Part shown: one piece after another, positions 33,719 to 45,200 of the stretch
Layout: every line of letters begins with the position of its first letter
Position numbering within the stretch: the stretch's first letter is position 1
NCBI GenBank assembly: GCA_029204225.1
Contig: CM055103.1
Location: forward strand, 23,616,663-23,680,662
DNA length: 64,000 bases
Reading direction: 5' to 3'
Source of the DNA: Diphasiastrum complanatum
Lineage: Eukaryota; Streptophyta; Lycopodiopsida; Lycopodiales; Lycopodiaceae
Notes under the pieces: generated by a model
Told to the model about the DNA's origin: nothing
Databases searched by the model: none
What the model saw: only the letters and a program-made list of their open reading frames with translations
Translations under genes and position numbers: made by a program

Positions 33719-36345
33719 TCTGGATCTGTGAATGCCTTGATCTTCAGACTAAGCAATGCACAAAACTTGTTGTGTGCATTAATATTTAACGCCTTTGTAA
33801 ATATATTTGCAACCATGTCCTACGTTCTACAGTACGTTAAGCTTACCTCCTTGTTGAGAACCTTGCCCCTAATGTAGTGAAATCTAGGGTTGGCCGATAA
33901 GGCAATAGCACTCTGATTATCACAGAATATGATAGTAGGGCTGTATTGATTCAAACTAATGTCTGACAATAAATTTCTCAACCAAAATGCTTCTTTAATA
34001 TATTGAGAAACATCAATGTATTCTGCTTATGTAGATGAAAGAGTGATAGAGGTTTGCTTACAACTGTTCCATGAGATAGGACTGCCGGTGAAGAAGAATG
34101 TAAATCCAGATGTGGACTTACGATTGTCAAGAGCCTTCCAATGGGTAATGCCATGATTAGGCATAAATTGACTGAGTGAGCTTACTGCAAAAGAGATGTC
34201 ATGTCTTGTACAGACCATTGCATACATGAGAGATCCAAGTATCAATCGATAAGGATATTCTGTCATCTGCTCCTCTTCATGCTTGGTCTAAGGACATTGG
34301 TCCCTTGACAAACACAGGCCTGGATCCATCAGTGAGTGAGCTAACTTACAATTCATCAGATTAAATCTGTCAAGAACATTGTGAAGATACCTTTGTTGAG
34401 TAATATAAAACAGTCGTCTAATTCTGTCTCAGTGGATTTGAATGCCCAAATAGAAGTGAGCTTCATCCAGATCAGTCATGTCAAACTTAAAAAATAGCAT
34501 CCGTTTAGCATCTTTAACCAAATTGGTATTGTTGTTGAAAAGCAACGTATCATCCACGTATAAAGTGATGATAATGAAGGATTGTTGCACCGACTTGGAG
34601 TAGATGTTGCAATCAACAGTGCTTGGTTGAAAACCTTGTTGGATGAGGAATGTATTGATCCTCTGGTAGACTGTTTCAAGCCATAGAGTGCCTTATGGAG
34701 TTTACAAATATGATTTTTCATACCTTCCAGAACCTATCCTTTGGATAGGATCATGTAGATGTCTTCTTCTATAACTCCATTTAGATAAGTTGTTTGCACA
34801 TCAAGTTGATGTACTTCAAGATCGGCTACTACAACATACAATAGGAGGGCTCAGATCGATGAATGCTTGACTATTGGACTAAAGTCTCATTATAGTCAAC
34901 GTTGGAGATATGAGTAAATCCTCGTGCTACCAGTCTTGCCTTCCTTCGATCTATTGCACCATTGGCATTGTATTTGATTTTAAAGATCCATTTGCAATCG
35001 ATAAGATTGCAGCTAGCAGGAGCTTTGACTAATGACCACGTCTGGTTTTTTATCAGAGAGAAATACTCTCTGTCCATAGCTTCTCTCTAGAGATCGGAGT
35101 CTAGTTGGCTAAGTGTCTCTTCGACTATCGTCGGTTCTTGTATCAAAAGACAAATAGACTCAGGAGTATACCTTGTGGGCTGTGTGCGCACTTGGCTTGA
35201 TCTTCTTGGAGGGATTGACTGATGAACCACTCTTGGGACTTGTTGTTGGGTAGCAGCAACATCTTTGTCTGACTGGCTGTCAAGTAATTGATCGACGATG
35301 GATATGCTTGAGCCTGAAGCTTGAATTGGCGTGTTAATGGTAGACATTGAAGGTTCTCCTTGAACAATGCCTTTGTCTTTGATGTCCATGAACTGATCCT
35401 CGATAAAGGCCGCATCTCGGCTGAACAAGATTTGCTGGGTATCGGAATCGTACAACTTGTATGTGTTGTCTGATGAAGTATAATCAATCAGGATGGTCTT
35501 GAGACATTGGAAGTCAAATTTATTCCTTGTCTCTTTCAAAATCTGCACATAGGCAATGCATCCGAACACTCGTAGGTTCTTTACAGAAGGCTTAGAGCTT
35601 GTCCACACCTCATGGGGTGTTCTGCCTGAGAGGGCCTTCTTTGAACATCTATTCTAGACGTAAGCTACAGTGGAGATAGCTTCGGCCCAAAAGCTCTTGG
35701 GCAGTGATGCATGTGCCAGCATACATTTAGCTGATTCAACCAAGGTACAGTTCTTCCTCTCGGCCAAGCCGTTTGATTTAAGAGAATAAGGAGTGATAAA
35801 TTGCTGCTCAATGCCTTGGCTTTGGCAGTACTCCTTAAATTTAGTAGAGATGTACTCTCCACCATTGTCAGACCTCAGGGCTTTAATCGTCCTTTTAGTC
35901 TCATTTTCTGCACGCTCCTTGAAGATTCTGAAACAATTAAAAGCTCTTGATTTCTTCTTGATAGAATACACCATAGTTCTCTTGGAGAATTCATCAATAA
36001 AAGTTATGAAATCCTTTGCATCCTTCAGAGAAGGATTCTGCATCAAGCCACAAATGTCTGTATGTACAACGTCTAACAATCCTCTAGTAGTATGTGGCAG
36101 AAAAGCAATGACTTAATCTATACAAGTATTCATGCCTCTTTTCGAGTGCTAGGATCTTGTTCGTCCTATCAACTACTTTGCATTGATCACATTCGAATTC
36201 TACTTTATGTCCTAGATCCATGATTTTGCTTACAGAGAGCAGATTGGATACATACAGGACTTTAGAATGTAGAAGAACCACCTCCTTCATGAAGGCACCT
36301 AGCATCATCTTTTTCCATATGATCAAAGAAATCATCAGCAACAAC
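33719..36345 (-). pseudogene. Copia element E protease-integrase-RT-RNase H remnant
   Basis: On the minus strand, in order: protease C-terminus (LHSKVLYVSNLLSVSKIMDLGHKVEFE), integrase (LDVVHTDICGLM, FIDEFSKRTMVYSIKKKS, RSDNGGEYISTKFKEYCQ, AERKNCTLVESAKCMLAH, in pieces), and the linker with PRRSSQVRTQPTRYTPE. RT follows (DREYFSLIKNQTWSLV, CKWIFKIKYNANGAI, LHKALYGLKQS), then GSLMYAMVCTRHDISF, and a decayed RNase H to about 33719. Many frameshifts and stops are present, and part of RT between 34266 and 34476 is disturbed. No LTR was identified. It abuts copia D at about 36300. Confidence 0.85.
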
Positions 36346-38468
36346 ATTTTTCAAGGAAGAACCTTCACCACCTCCATTGATGAGGTTAGCTCTTTCCTTA
36401 TCTTTTGCATGCTTGCACTTGCCATGAAGAACCATTGGAGCCATCATTATCCTCATAACTAGCCAAGTTAGCACAAAGATGAACATCTCCAAGAAACATA
36501 TTAGATCTTGACCTAGATCTAGCATAAGGAAGCCTTTTAGACTTTGCATAAGATCCACCAATCTTATTGATGCTAAAAGGGAACTTTGGAAAGTTGAGAC
36601 CAATCTCCTTTTCCGTTCCATCATTTTTGTTAGCCATAACAAAAGCATCAAGCTTAAAAAGTCTACCTTGTCTATTGCCCCTAGCAACCAAGATTTATTC
36701 CTTTGTAATGAAACAAGCATCACCACCAAACTTTACCATGTATCCTTTCTCTATCATTTGACCAACACTTAGCAGATTCTTTCAAAGTGAAGGAATGTAA
36801 AGAACACCATCAATTCTTGCTTTCCTATTAGTAGAGAGACAAATAGGAATTGAACCAGTACCTTCAATCACACACTCACCACCATTGGCCATGTGAATTT
36901 CTTTCTTGGCTCCATCATAAGTGACCAAAGAAGTAAAGAACTCCTTGTGACTAGTCATATGTGAACTAGCTCCACTATCAATCCACCATGAATCTTTGTC
37001 ACCTTCACTTGATATTGGACTTGAGGAACACATCAAAAGAGAATCACCACCGCCTAGATCCTCATCATTAGTAGTAAAGTTGATTTGCTTGCTACCTTCA
37101 TCTCTTTGCTTCTTCAAACATCCATTAACAAAATGCCCTTTGATTTCACAACAAAAGCATTTCAATTTAGACTTATCTTTCGTTTTGCCAAAAGAGGAAG
37201 TCTCACCTTGATATTGTCCTTTAGACCACTTGCCTTTGCCTTTGCCCTTGAACTTGTCTTTGATGAACATAACCTCCTCTTCATAATGAGATGTCGATGT
37301 AGATCCACCTCCTCTTGATTGAAGCCTATACTCCTCATTCACCAAGATCTCTTGCAAATCCACAATACTTGGCAAAGTCTTTTGAATAGCAAAACCTTGA
37401 ACAAGATTAGCATGATCATCCAACAAGCCATTAGGTATAACTTGAACAAGTTCTACCTCCTTTTTCATCAATACATGCTAACTCATCATTGAATGCTTTA
37501 ACCCTCAAAACAAAAGCATGCGTACTCTCTTCCTCCTTTTGCAAGCTTTGAAAGATTTTCCTCCTAAGAGTTAGCACTCTTGATGTAGACTTGGATTCAT
37601 AAAGCTTCTTCAAAGCTTCCCAAGCCTCCAAAGATGAGGTGCACTTACCAACTTCCTTGATAAGCTCATTTTGGTAACATTCATCTTTCTCATGTGTAGA
37701 GCCCTTTTGGCCCTCTTATCATACCTCATTTGATCTTGTTTAGTTGCTGGTCTCTCCTCCAAACCTACAACAATATCCAAAACATCATTCATCTAAAGAA
37801 GTAATTCCATCCTCACTTTCCACAATGATTAGTTACTTGAGGTAAGCCTATCATTGCCTTCCAACATGAGTCCACCACTCGTAGATGACTTGATCTTCTT
37901 CTTTCAACCTGTTCCAATGCACAAAGCACTCTCTTGAATGTCAACAAATGAACTCAAGAAGAAATCACAAAGATATGGAACCTCTCAAATCTCTTCTAGC
38001 ACTTTTAACTAGAAAATCAACACATAGAATAGTCAAATCTTGATCAACCTATGATCTATCCTCAATCTAATGATTTTTGCCACTTCCTAAGATTGAAACA
38101 CACTCAAATGAAGCTCATTAACCTCACAAACTAGAGATTCAATCAAAATTAGAATTTTGACAAAATCTTAAAAAATTGAATATCTCAAATTCTACATGCA
38201 ATTTTTAAAAAACTCGCTATATCATCTTGTAGCCTCCAACGAGACCTTCCTAATGCACCAAAAATTGGCTAATTACAATAACCAAGTGTAAAATTGGAAT
38301 TGATCAAGTATATAACCCTATATTGAGTTTTGACCTACAAAAGATCAATTCTACATATGCAAAAATGGAGATTTTTGAGTTGAAATCAATCTAGCATGCT
38401 CTAGCATTGGTAGCCCCTCCAAATCCTTGATAAAGGTGGTTGATCCTTTCATAATATGAAAACCAATA
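36300..38468 (-). pseudogene. Copia element D Gag-protease remnant
   Basis: Gag is in three broken pieces (from 37792, 37631 and 37471). It is close to copia A and G: MNDVLDIVVGLEERPAT, ALKKLYESKSTSRVLTLRR, NEEYRLQSRGGGSTSTS. The knuckle CFCCEIKGHFVNGC, protease WWIDSGASSHMTSH and a stop follow. After the GRLFKLDAFVMANK block (36691) the sequence leaves the integrase zinc region and becomes KSKRLPYARSRSRS with internal losses. It joins copia E near 36300. RT and RNase H are missing. Confidence 0.82.
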
Positions 38469-38480
38469 GCTCTGATACCA
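38469..38480 (-). promoter_or_regulatory. Primer-binding site of copia D
   Basis: The minus strand reads TGGTATCAGAGC directly after the LTR. Confidence 0.88.
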
Positions 38481-39127
38481 TGTGAAGGATTTCAGATCAC
38501 TCAAGATCCAATCCATATCCCTGATCTTTGGTTACAATAAGGAGCAAACCAACAATCCTGCCAATGTAGAAAAATTAGCATCTACATACAAAATGAGTTC
38601 AAAACTCTAAGAGATACTGATCAAACATGAACCAAAACATAGAATATAGTTGTTTTCCATAAAATTACGGTATTCGATTGTATTTCACACGTGTGGAACC
38701 AAACATAGCAAAAATATGAGCATTCTACACACAAGATTGCAAGATATCATCAAGAGAGTGCACCAATGAGTAGTAGAACCCAAAGAGAACCATGTATAAT
38801 GATGAAATGAGAGAGAGAAGAGAGAAGATGTGTCTCTCCACAAGTTTTTTCCTTTTATAGCAGGTCCAGACCCTATTTGGCCACTTGGCTTTCCCTCCAA
38901 AATGTAAACCCTACTATTTTTGGGTCTAGATTCAATGTACCCAAAGTTCAAATTTGAATCTCTCTCAAACTCAACTACCAGCTTTTCCACACTTTCAAAA
39001 AGTGTTTATTGAATGTATTTTAAACTAATATACCTTCAAAAAGTTTATCTCTAAGTCTAAAATGAGTTCTGGCCTCAATTGACAATTTACCAAAATATTA
39101 TGACTAAACTTGTTGAAATATCTCACA
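38481..39127 (-). repeat. 5' LTR of copia D
   Basis: It begins TGTGAAGGATTTCAG and ends TATCTCACA, clearly related to the copia A LTRs, and contains TTCACACGTGTGGA at 38684-38697. It interrupts the unknown minus-strand pseudogene at 39128. The 3' LTR is missing. Confidence 0.85.
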
Positions 39128-40920
39128 TTATCCACACCATTGACATATAGCTTGGTAGTAATCCAGTCCCGTTCATCAATGGCATTCTTTAAGTTGTCTA
39201 TTGTCATGTAACTACCATGTAGCCATTTGGTCTTTTTTAAGAAGTTAATTATAGCCTGTTTGCAAATGAGGGCATGTTCAATAATGTTGTCATGATTAAT
39301 GTCCAGATAAGTAGGTAAAAATCTAGCCAGTTTAAACCATCCATGGTACAGTTCCAAAGCAACCTCATTAATATTAGATTGTTGTAGAGGGATGTGATTA
39401 AGTCCTTTGTTCAGGTGGTTCCTTAGAAAATTGTTACTAATAATTTCAGTGTTCATAGAAATCACATGTTCAAAATTATCATTGATAAACCCTTAAAAGC
39501 GTTTAGACTTCGAGCAAATACAAGGAGGAATAACATCAATATCGAAGTCACAAAAGACATAAAAGGGCTTGCCACTGCCTGATATGAACGAACTAGGATT
39601 GTTTAAATTGAAGGATCCTATACTTTTGCTCGTATTTTGGAAGTATTTATCTTGTAAGGTAGAGAAGCTGGGCTTTTTTTTAGAAGGCGTTCAATTTCAT
39701 GGATATTCTCGGCATCACCAAGATGTGCAAGGAGTTTAGCAGTTGGGTTAATGGAAAGTTTCAAGGTAGCATCAATCATGTATTGTCTAATATAAAGAAA
39801 GGTAAGATGGGCTTTGACAACATCTCTAGCGGGTTTGTGTAGCCATAAGAAAAAAGCGTTAAGCTGGTTCTGTAGTGAGGCACCAGGGAAGAACTTGGCA
39901 AGCCTTTGTTCATCATGAACCAGATAGCATGGTCAAACCAAACAATAGAAGAGTTGTTTTACATTTGTCACCACATTTGCATTTAAAGAAAGGTGTTTTC
40001 CAGTTCCATATTATGGCTTGATGCAAGTTCATTCTATTGAAGCCAGTATCAAAGTGACCTCTAGTTCTAGCCCAGGTCTGCTCAGAAGGACATCTTGTGG
40101 GTTCAAATTTGCTCATTTTTATGACAATGTCAAAGGCAATAGGAGTATCAAATGATGGATTTTTGTGCAGAGATGCAAGTTTATAGGCTTGGACTTCAAC
40201 ATCAGTAAGATTGGTAAGAACAATCCACAATTCAATAGAAATGGGTGCCAGAAAGTTTACGGAAGAAAGGCTCCAAAGTTTGTGGACAGTCTTAGCAGAT
40301 TTTAGTTCAATAGTGCGACTAGGCACCAAGGGTACTTGGCAACTCTTGGATTGATATAATTCAAAGGTAGAAAAACTATTAGTTTCTCAAATTTCTTGAG
40401 AGAAAGATTCGAGTTGGGAGGCACTATCTTCATCAAGGTCTTCGGTAAAGATCAAGGGGTGAGGAGGGATAGGCGTATCAATATGAGTAGGGGTATTAGT
40501 AGCAAAGGCACCATTTTCTTTTTCCAAACAGTCAAAAACCTTCTGAATATGCAACTTATAGTACTTTTCTTCAATAACAATACGTTTAGTATAATTAGCA
40601 AGGTCCGTATAGATTTTTTCAACCAAGGTCAGTGTATCCTTCTTTTTAACAAATTCCAAATAGATCTTGATCCAATCCATGGTTGTCATCAAGTCAATTA
40701 GGCCAAATATTTTATCATCGGGACCAACACCATTACAAGTAGCCATATCATAAGAAGTAACAAGCTTGTGAACTTGAATAGCTTTCTTCATGCAACAAAT
40801 AATAGTCTGAACAAAAGAGAAGGGGCTCCCCATAACCAAGAGTAACAACATCATGAAACCATCATGTGGACTACACAATAAAATAGACCTTGTTAGCCAT
40901 AAAATACAAGTGAAGGTAAA
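39128..40920 (-). pseudogene. Unrecognised long protein gene, decayed
   Basis: A minus-strand reading can be followed across about 1.8 kb with a few breaks. From 40878 it gives 163 codons with a hydrophobic start and an acidic end (EDLDEDSASQ). One TGA stop at 40387 lies in the same frame as the next block (to 39913), which contains KCKCGDKCKTTLL. A frameshift near 39915-39950 leads to KPARDVVKAHLTFLYIRQY, and further breaks lead to the block at 39465 (ELYHGWFKLARFLPTYLD, ending NGVDN at the copia D LTR). Coding character is clear from length and continuity. I do not recognise the family, and it could be a host, mobile-element or integrated viral gene. It has been cut by the LTR insertion. 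Confidence 0.55.
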
Positions 40921-40989
40921 TGTAAGGTACTACTCCGACCAAAAGGGAGTCGAGTTTACATCTTAAAAAGATGCAAAGAGAGAGTAACA

Positions 40990-41634
40990 AAAAATCTTAT
41001 TAGTGTTGACAATGGTCTTGATGCTAAATTTGATGTTGACATGTATAATAATCAAGAGTGAGGATGAGGTGATAGCTAGTGGATCTAGATTTGGTAGATT
41101 ATACAAACTAGATTCTAGTGAGAGTGCTAAGATTTGTGATGTTGCTTATAGGATCAAGATCTCTCAAGAGGATTTATGGCATAAGAGATTGGGCCATCCC
41201 AATTTCAAGGCCATGACATCCATGGTCAAAGATGGAAAAGCTATTGGATTTCCAAATATTATATCAAAAGAGCTTCAACCTTGTGAAGCTTGTGCTATTT
41301 CCAAATCTCATAAGAGGCCTTTTCCAAGATCCAACATCAAGTCTCAACTTCCTTTTGAGCTAGTGCACTCAAATGTTAGGATTTGCATCTTCCAAGAGAA
41401 AAGGAGGAGCTACATGCTTTGTCACTTTTATTGATGATTATACAAGATTTTGTTGGGTGTATCTCTTATCATCCAAGTCTATGGTGTTTGATGTATTTTT
41501 CAAATTGAATTTTTTTGTTGAAAACCAATTCTCTTGTAGTTTAAAAGCTTTGAGATGTGGTGGTGATGGAGAATTTTTTTTTGTAACAAATTTAATGATT
41601 ATTGTGAGCAAGAGGGAGTGATGAGAGAGTTCAG
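40990..41634 (+). pseudogene. Copia element F, 5' part (integrase)
   Basis: A plus-strand reading: GRLYKLDSSESAKI, EDLWHKRLGHPNFKAM, CEACAISKSHKRPFPRS, then a frameshift and CFVTFIDDYTRFCWVYLLSSKS with a decayed DNGGEY (CGGDGEFFF). It starts abruptly at about 40990 and ends at the TTCAG target site of element G. About 30 codons that normally join it to the part at 47496 are missing. Confidence 0.8.
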
Positions 41635-42287
41635 TGTGAAAAACTCAGATCCAAAAGATGCTAAAGTTTCATAAAGATCTTGGCCATGGAAGTTATGCAC
41701 ATCTAGATTGAAAAAATGATAGAAATTGTGATGTTAAGCATACTAAACATCAACTAAACATCAAAATCTGATCATAAGCTTCCACAAACAGAAACTTGCT
41801 GTCCCTGTCCGTACTTCAGAGCCTACAACCTGCATTTCACACGTGTGAAGCCATAGCAACAAAGAAATCACAATTCTAGTGGCTAGAATGCAAGATATGA
41901 ACAAAAAAGTGAGAGAGAAGAAGATGGATCTTCAAAGAGCATAACATTCATTCAATAGAATGAAAATGAGATGTGTACATACTCGTGGAGATGGCTATTT
42001 ATAGCAGCCATAGTGCCTCTTGGCCACTTGTCTTATGATAGGCTAAAATTGGGGTCCAATAGGATTCACCCATCTACCTAGAAATTTGGTCAAATAGGAA
42101 TGCACCAAATTATGAGCCAATAGAAGAGCTCCACACTCGACCTCCTCTAATTAATGTGACCTCAAAAGTAGTGTACACATACTTTGGGCCTCTACATACA
42201 TGTATGAACCTATCTCTAACTTTTATTTGGCCATAGGCCTACAAAATCTCAAGTTAGGAAAATACTACTAGTTGACAATTTTTCACA
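41635..42287 (-). repeat. 3' LTR of copia G
   Basis: It appears identical to the 5' LTR. The palindrome lies at 41836-41849. Confidence 0.95.
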
Positions 42288-45200
42288 CTCCCTCTTCAAC
42301 TAGTTTTAGCATAGATTTAGAGAGTACACCAAGACTTGTTCTATGCTTGAAAAATAAGTCCTTTCCCAATGCTTTGGTAAAGATATCAGCCACACATTCC
42401 TTTGATGGGACATGTTCAAGCTTGATCTCTTTTGCCAACACTTGTTCTCTCACAAAATGATAAGCCACCTCGATATGTTTGCTCCTTGCATGGAAAACCG
42501 GATTGCTTGCTAGACTTTGGGCTGAAAGGTTGTCACAAAAGATGATTGGACTCTCTGAAAAATCCAGCAAATGAAGCTCCATAATCATCCTCTTGATCCA
42601 CACCATCTCCTTTGTGCATGATGTCAAAGCTTTGTACTCGGCCTCACTAGAAGAAAGTGATATAGTTGCTTGTTTCTTCGACATCCATGAGATAGCTCCA
42701 TCACCTATGAAAATAGCATGTGCATTTATGGATTTTCTATCCATAAGGTCTCCTGCAAAATCTGAATCTGAAAAACCAAATAAGTTAGGTGATGAGCCTC
42801 TATAAACAATGCCAAAATCTTTTGTTCCCGAGATGTATCTCAAGATCCTCTTTCCTAGTTTCCAATGTTCTATGCTAGGATCTTGCATGAATTGGCTTAA
42901 TCTACCAACACAATAAGATAAATCAGGTCTTGTGATGGTTAGATATATAAGAGAACCTATTAGCTTCCTATAGAGAGTAATGTCCTCGAAGGATCTTTCA
43001 TTACCTCTTATAGTTAGCTTTACATGTGATTCCATAGGTGTATCAATAGGATTTGCATCTACCATATGAAATCTATTGAGAATAGAAATAGCATACTTCT
43101 CTTGTGAAATAAAAGTGATTTGAGAAGTTCTAATTACTTCTATTCCTAAGATATAGCTCAAAAGACCAAGATCATGCACTTCAAATTCCTTTTTTAGTGC
43201 TTTCTTGATATCTTCTATATCTTCCTTGTTCCCTCCACTTAAAATAATGTCATCCACATAAATTAGAAGGATTGTAACATCATTAGCACTAATTCTAAAG
43301 TAAAGTGAATGATCATACTCACTCATAGTGAAGTTTTGAGAAAGTAGAAAAGAGTTAAGCCTAGCATACCAACTCCTTGGTGCTTGCTTAAGACCATACA
43401 AACTTTTTTGTAGAAAACACACATGATTAGGCTTGCTATGAGAAACATAGCTCTCGGGTTGCTCCATGTAGACTTCCTCTTCAAGATCACCATTCAAGAA
43501 AGCATTAGAAATGTCTAATTGCCAAAGATCCCATCCATAAAGAGTTGCAAGGGAAATGATTACTCTTATGCTCACCATCTTTGCCACGGGTGCAAAGGTT
43601 TCCTCATAGTCAATGCCATGCTCTTGAGCATAACCTTTAGCCACCAACCTTGCCTTCAACTTGTTGATAGATCCATCTTGATTTGTCTTTACCTTGAAGA
43701 TCCATTTGCATCCAATTGCACTTTTGCCCTTTGGAAGCTCCACCAATCTCCATGTGTTGTTCTTCATAAGTGCTTCAAACTCAAGATCCATTGCTTGGAT
43801 CCATTCCTCTTCTTGCCTTGCTTCATCTACACATGAAGGTACATCAAAAGAAGTTAGGAAAGCATAGTTGGATCCATCCACCACTTGCTTACCTTTGCCA
43901 TCATAAGTGAGCCTTGAGGGTTTCACTTTATGCCTTGGAGTTCTCCTTGGAATTTGACTTGAAGAGGCTTCTTCAACATCCACATCCAATGTGTCATCAA
44001 CTCCATTGTCATTAAGCACATTAGTTGCAACAACACCATCATCACTTGAAACAACTTTTGGAATGTTACCTTCATCAAAAATGACATCCCTACTTGTGAA
44101 CACTTTCTTGATTGAAGGAACATAAATCCTATATGCTTTGCTTACTTCACTATAACCAACAAAAATGCCCTTTCTTGAAGATGGATCCTCCTTAGTTCTA
44201 TCATCAAGAGTAATGTTGAAGTAGCAAATGCATCCAAAAGTTCTTAGAAACTTGACATTAGGCTTCGTACCAAACAAAGCTTCAAAAGGGGTTTTTCCTT
44301 CCAATACAACACTTGGCCATCTATTGCATAGGAAATTTGCACACAACAAAGCATCACTCCAAAAAGGTTTAGGAAGATTAGCATTCAATCTCATTGCCTT
44401 TGCACTCTCACACAAGGTTCTATTCTTCCTCTCGGCCACTCCATTTTGTTGTGGTGTTCTTGGACATGTGTACTCCCTCTTGATCCCATGCTCATCGCAA
44501 AAGGCTTTGAATTTGTTAGAAATGTATTCACCACCATTGTCGCTCCTCAAGCATTTGATTTTGGTTGTAAATTGAGTCTCAATAGCAACTTTGAACTTGA
44601 CAAACACATCAAACACCTCATCCTTGCTCTTTAGTAGATAAACCCAACAAAATCTACTAAAATCATCAATGAAAGTTACATACATCTTAGCACCTCCATT
44701 GCTAATTGTAGTAACACCATGAATATCCGAATGCAAGAGAGAAAAAGGCATCTTAGATCTAGATATAGATCTAGTATATGGCAATCTATGTGATTTAGAC
44801 AAAGCACATTCTTCACAAACATGATTCAAGCAAGTAAGAGACTTGGGAAGTCCCCTTACTACCTCCTTTTTGGCTATTACCTCCAAGGCCTTGTAGTTGA
44901 GATGTCCCATCCTTTTATGCCATACCTCTTGAATTGACATTTGTTCATTTGCCATGCATCCAACTTGGTTAGCAACAACACATGCATCAAGCTTGAACAA
45001 TTTCCCTTGCCTTTTCCCTTTTGCAATGATACTACACCCCTTTTTGATCAAGCAAGCATCACCATCAAACTCAACTTTGAATCCTTTGTCAAGCATTTGG
45101 CTTACACTAAGTAAGTTCTTGGTAATGGATGGAATGAGCAAAACATCTTTCAATTCTATATTCCTATTTGTAGAAAGTGAAATAGGAATTGTGCCAATCC

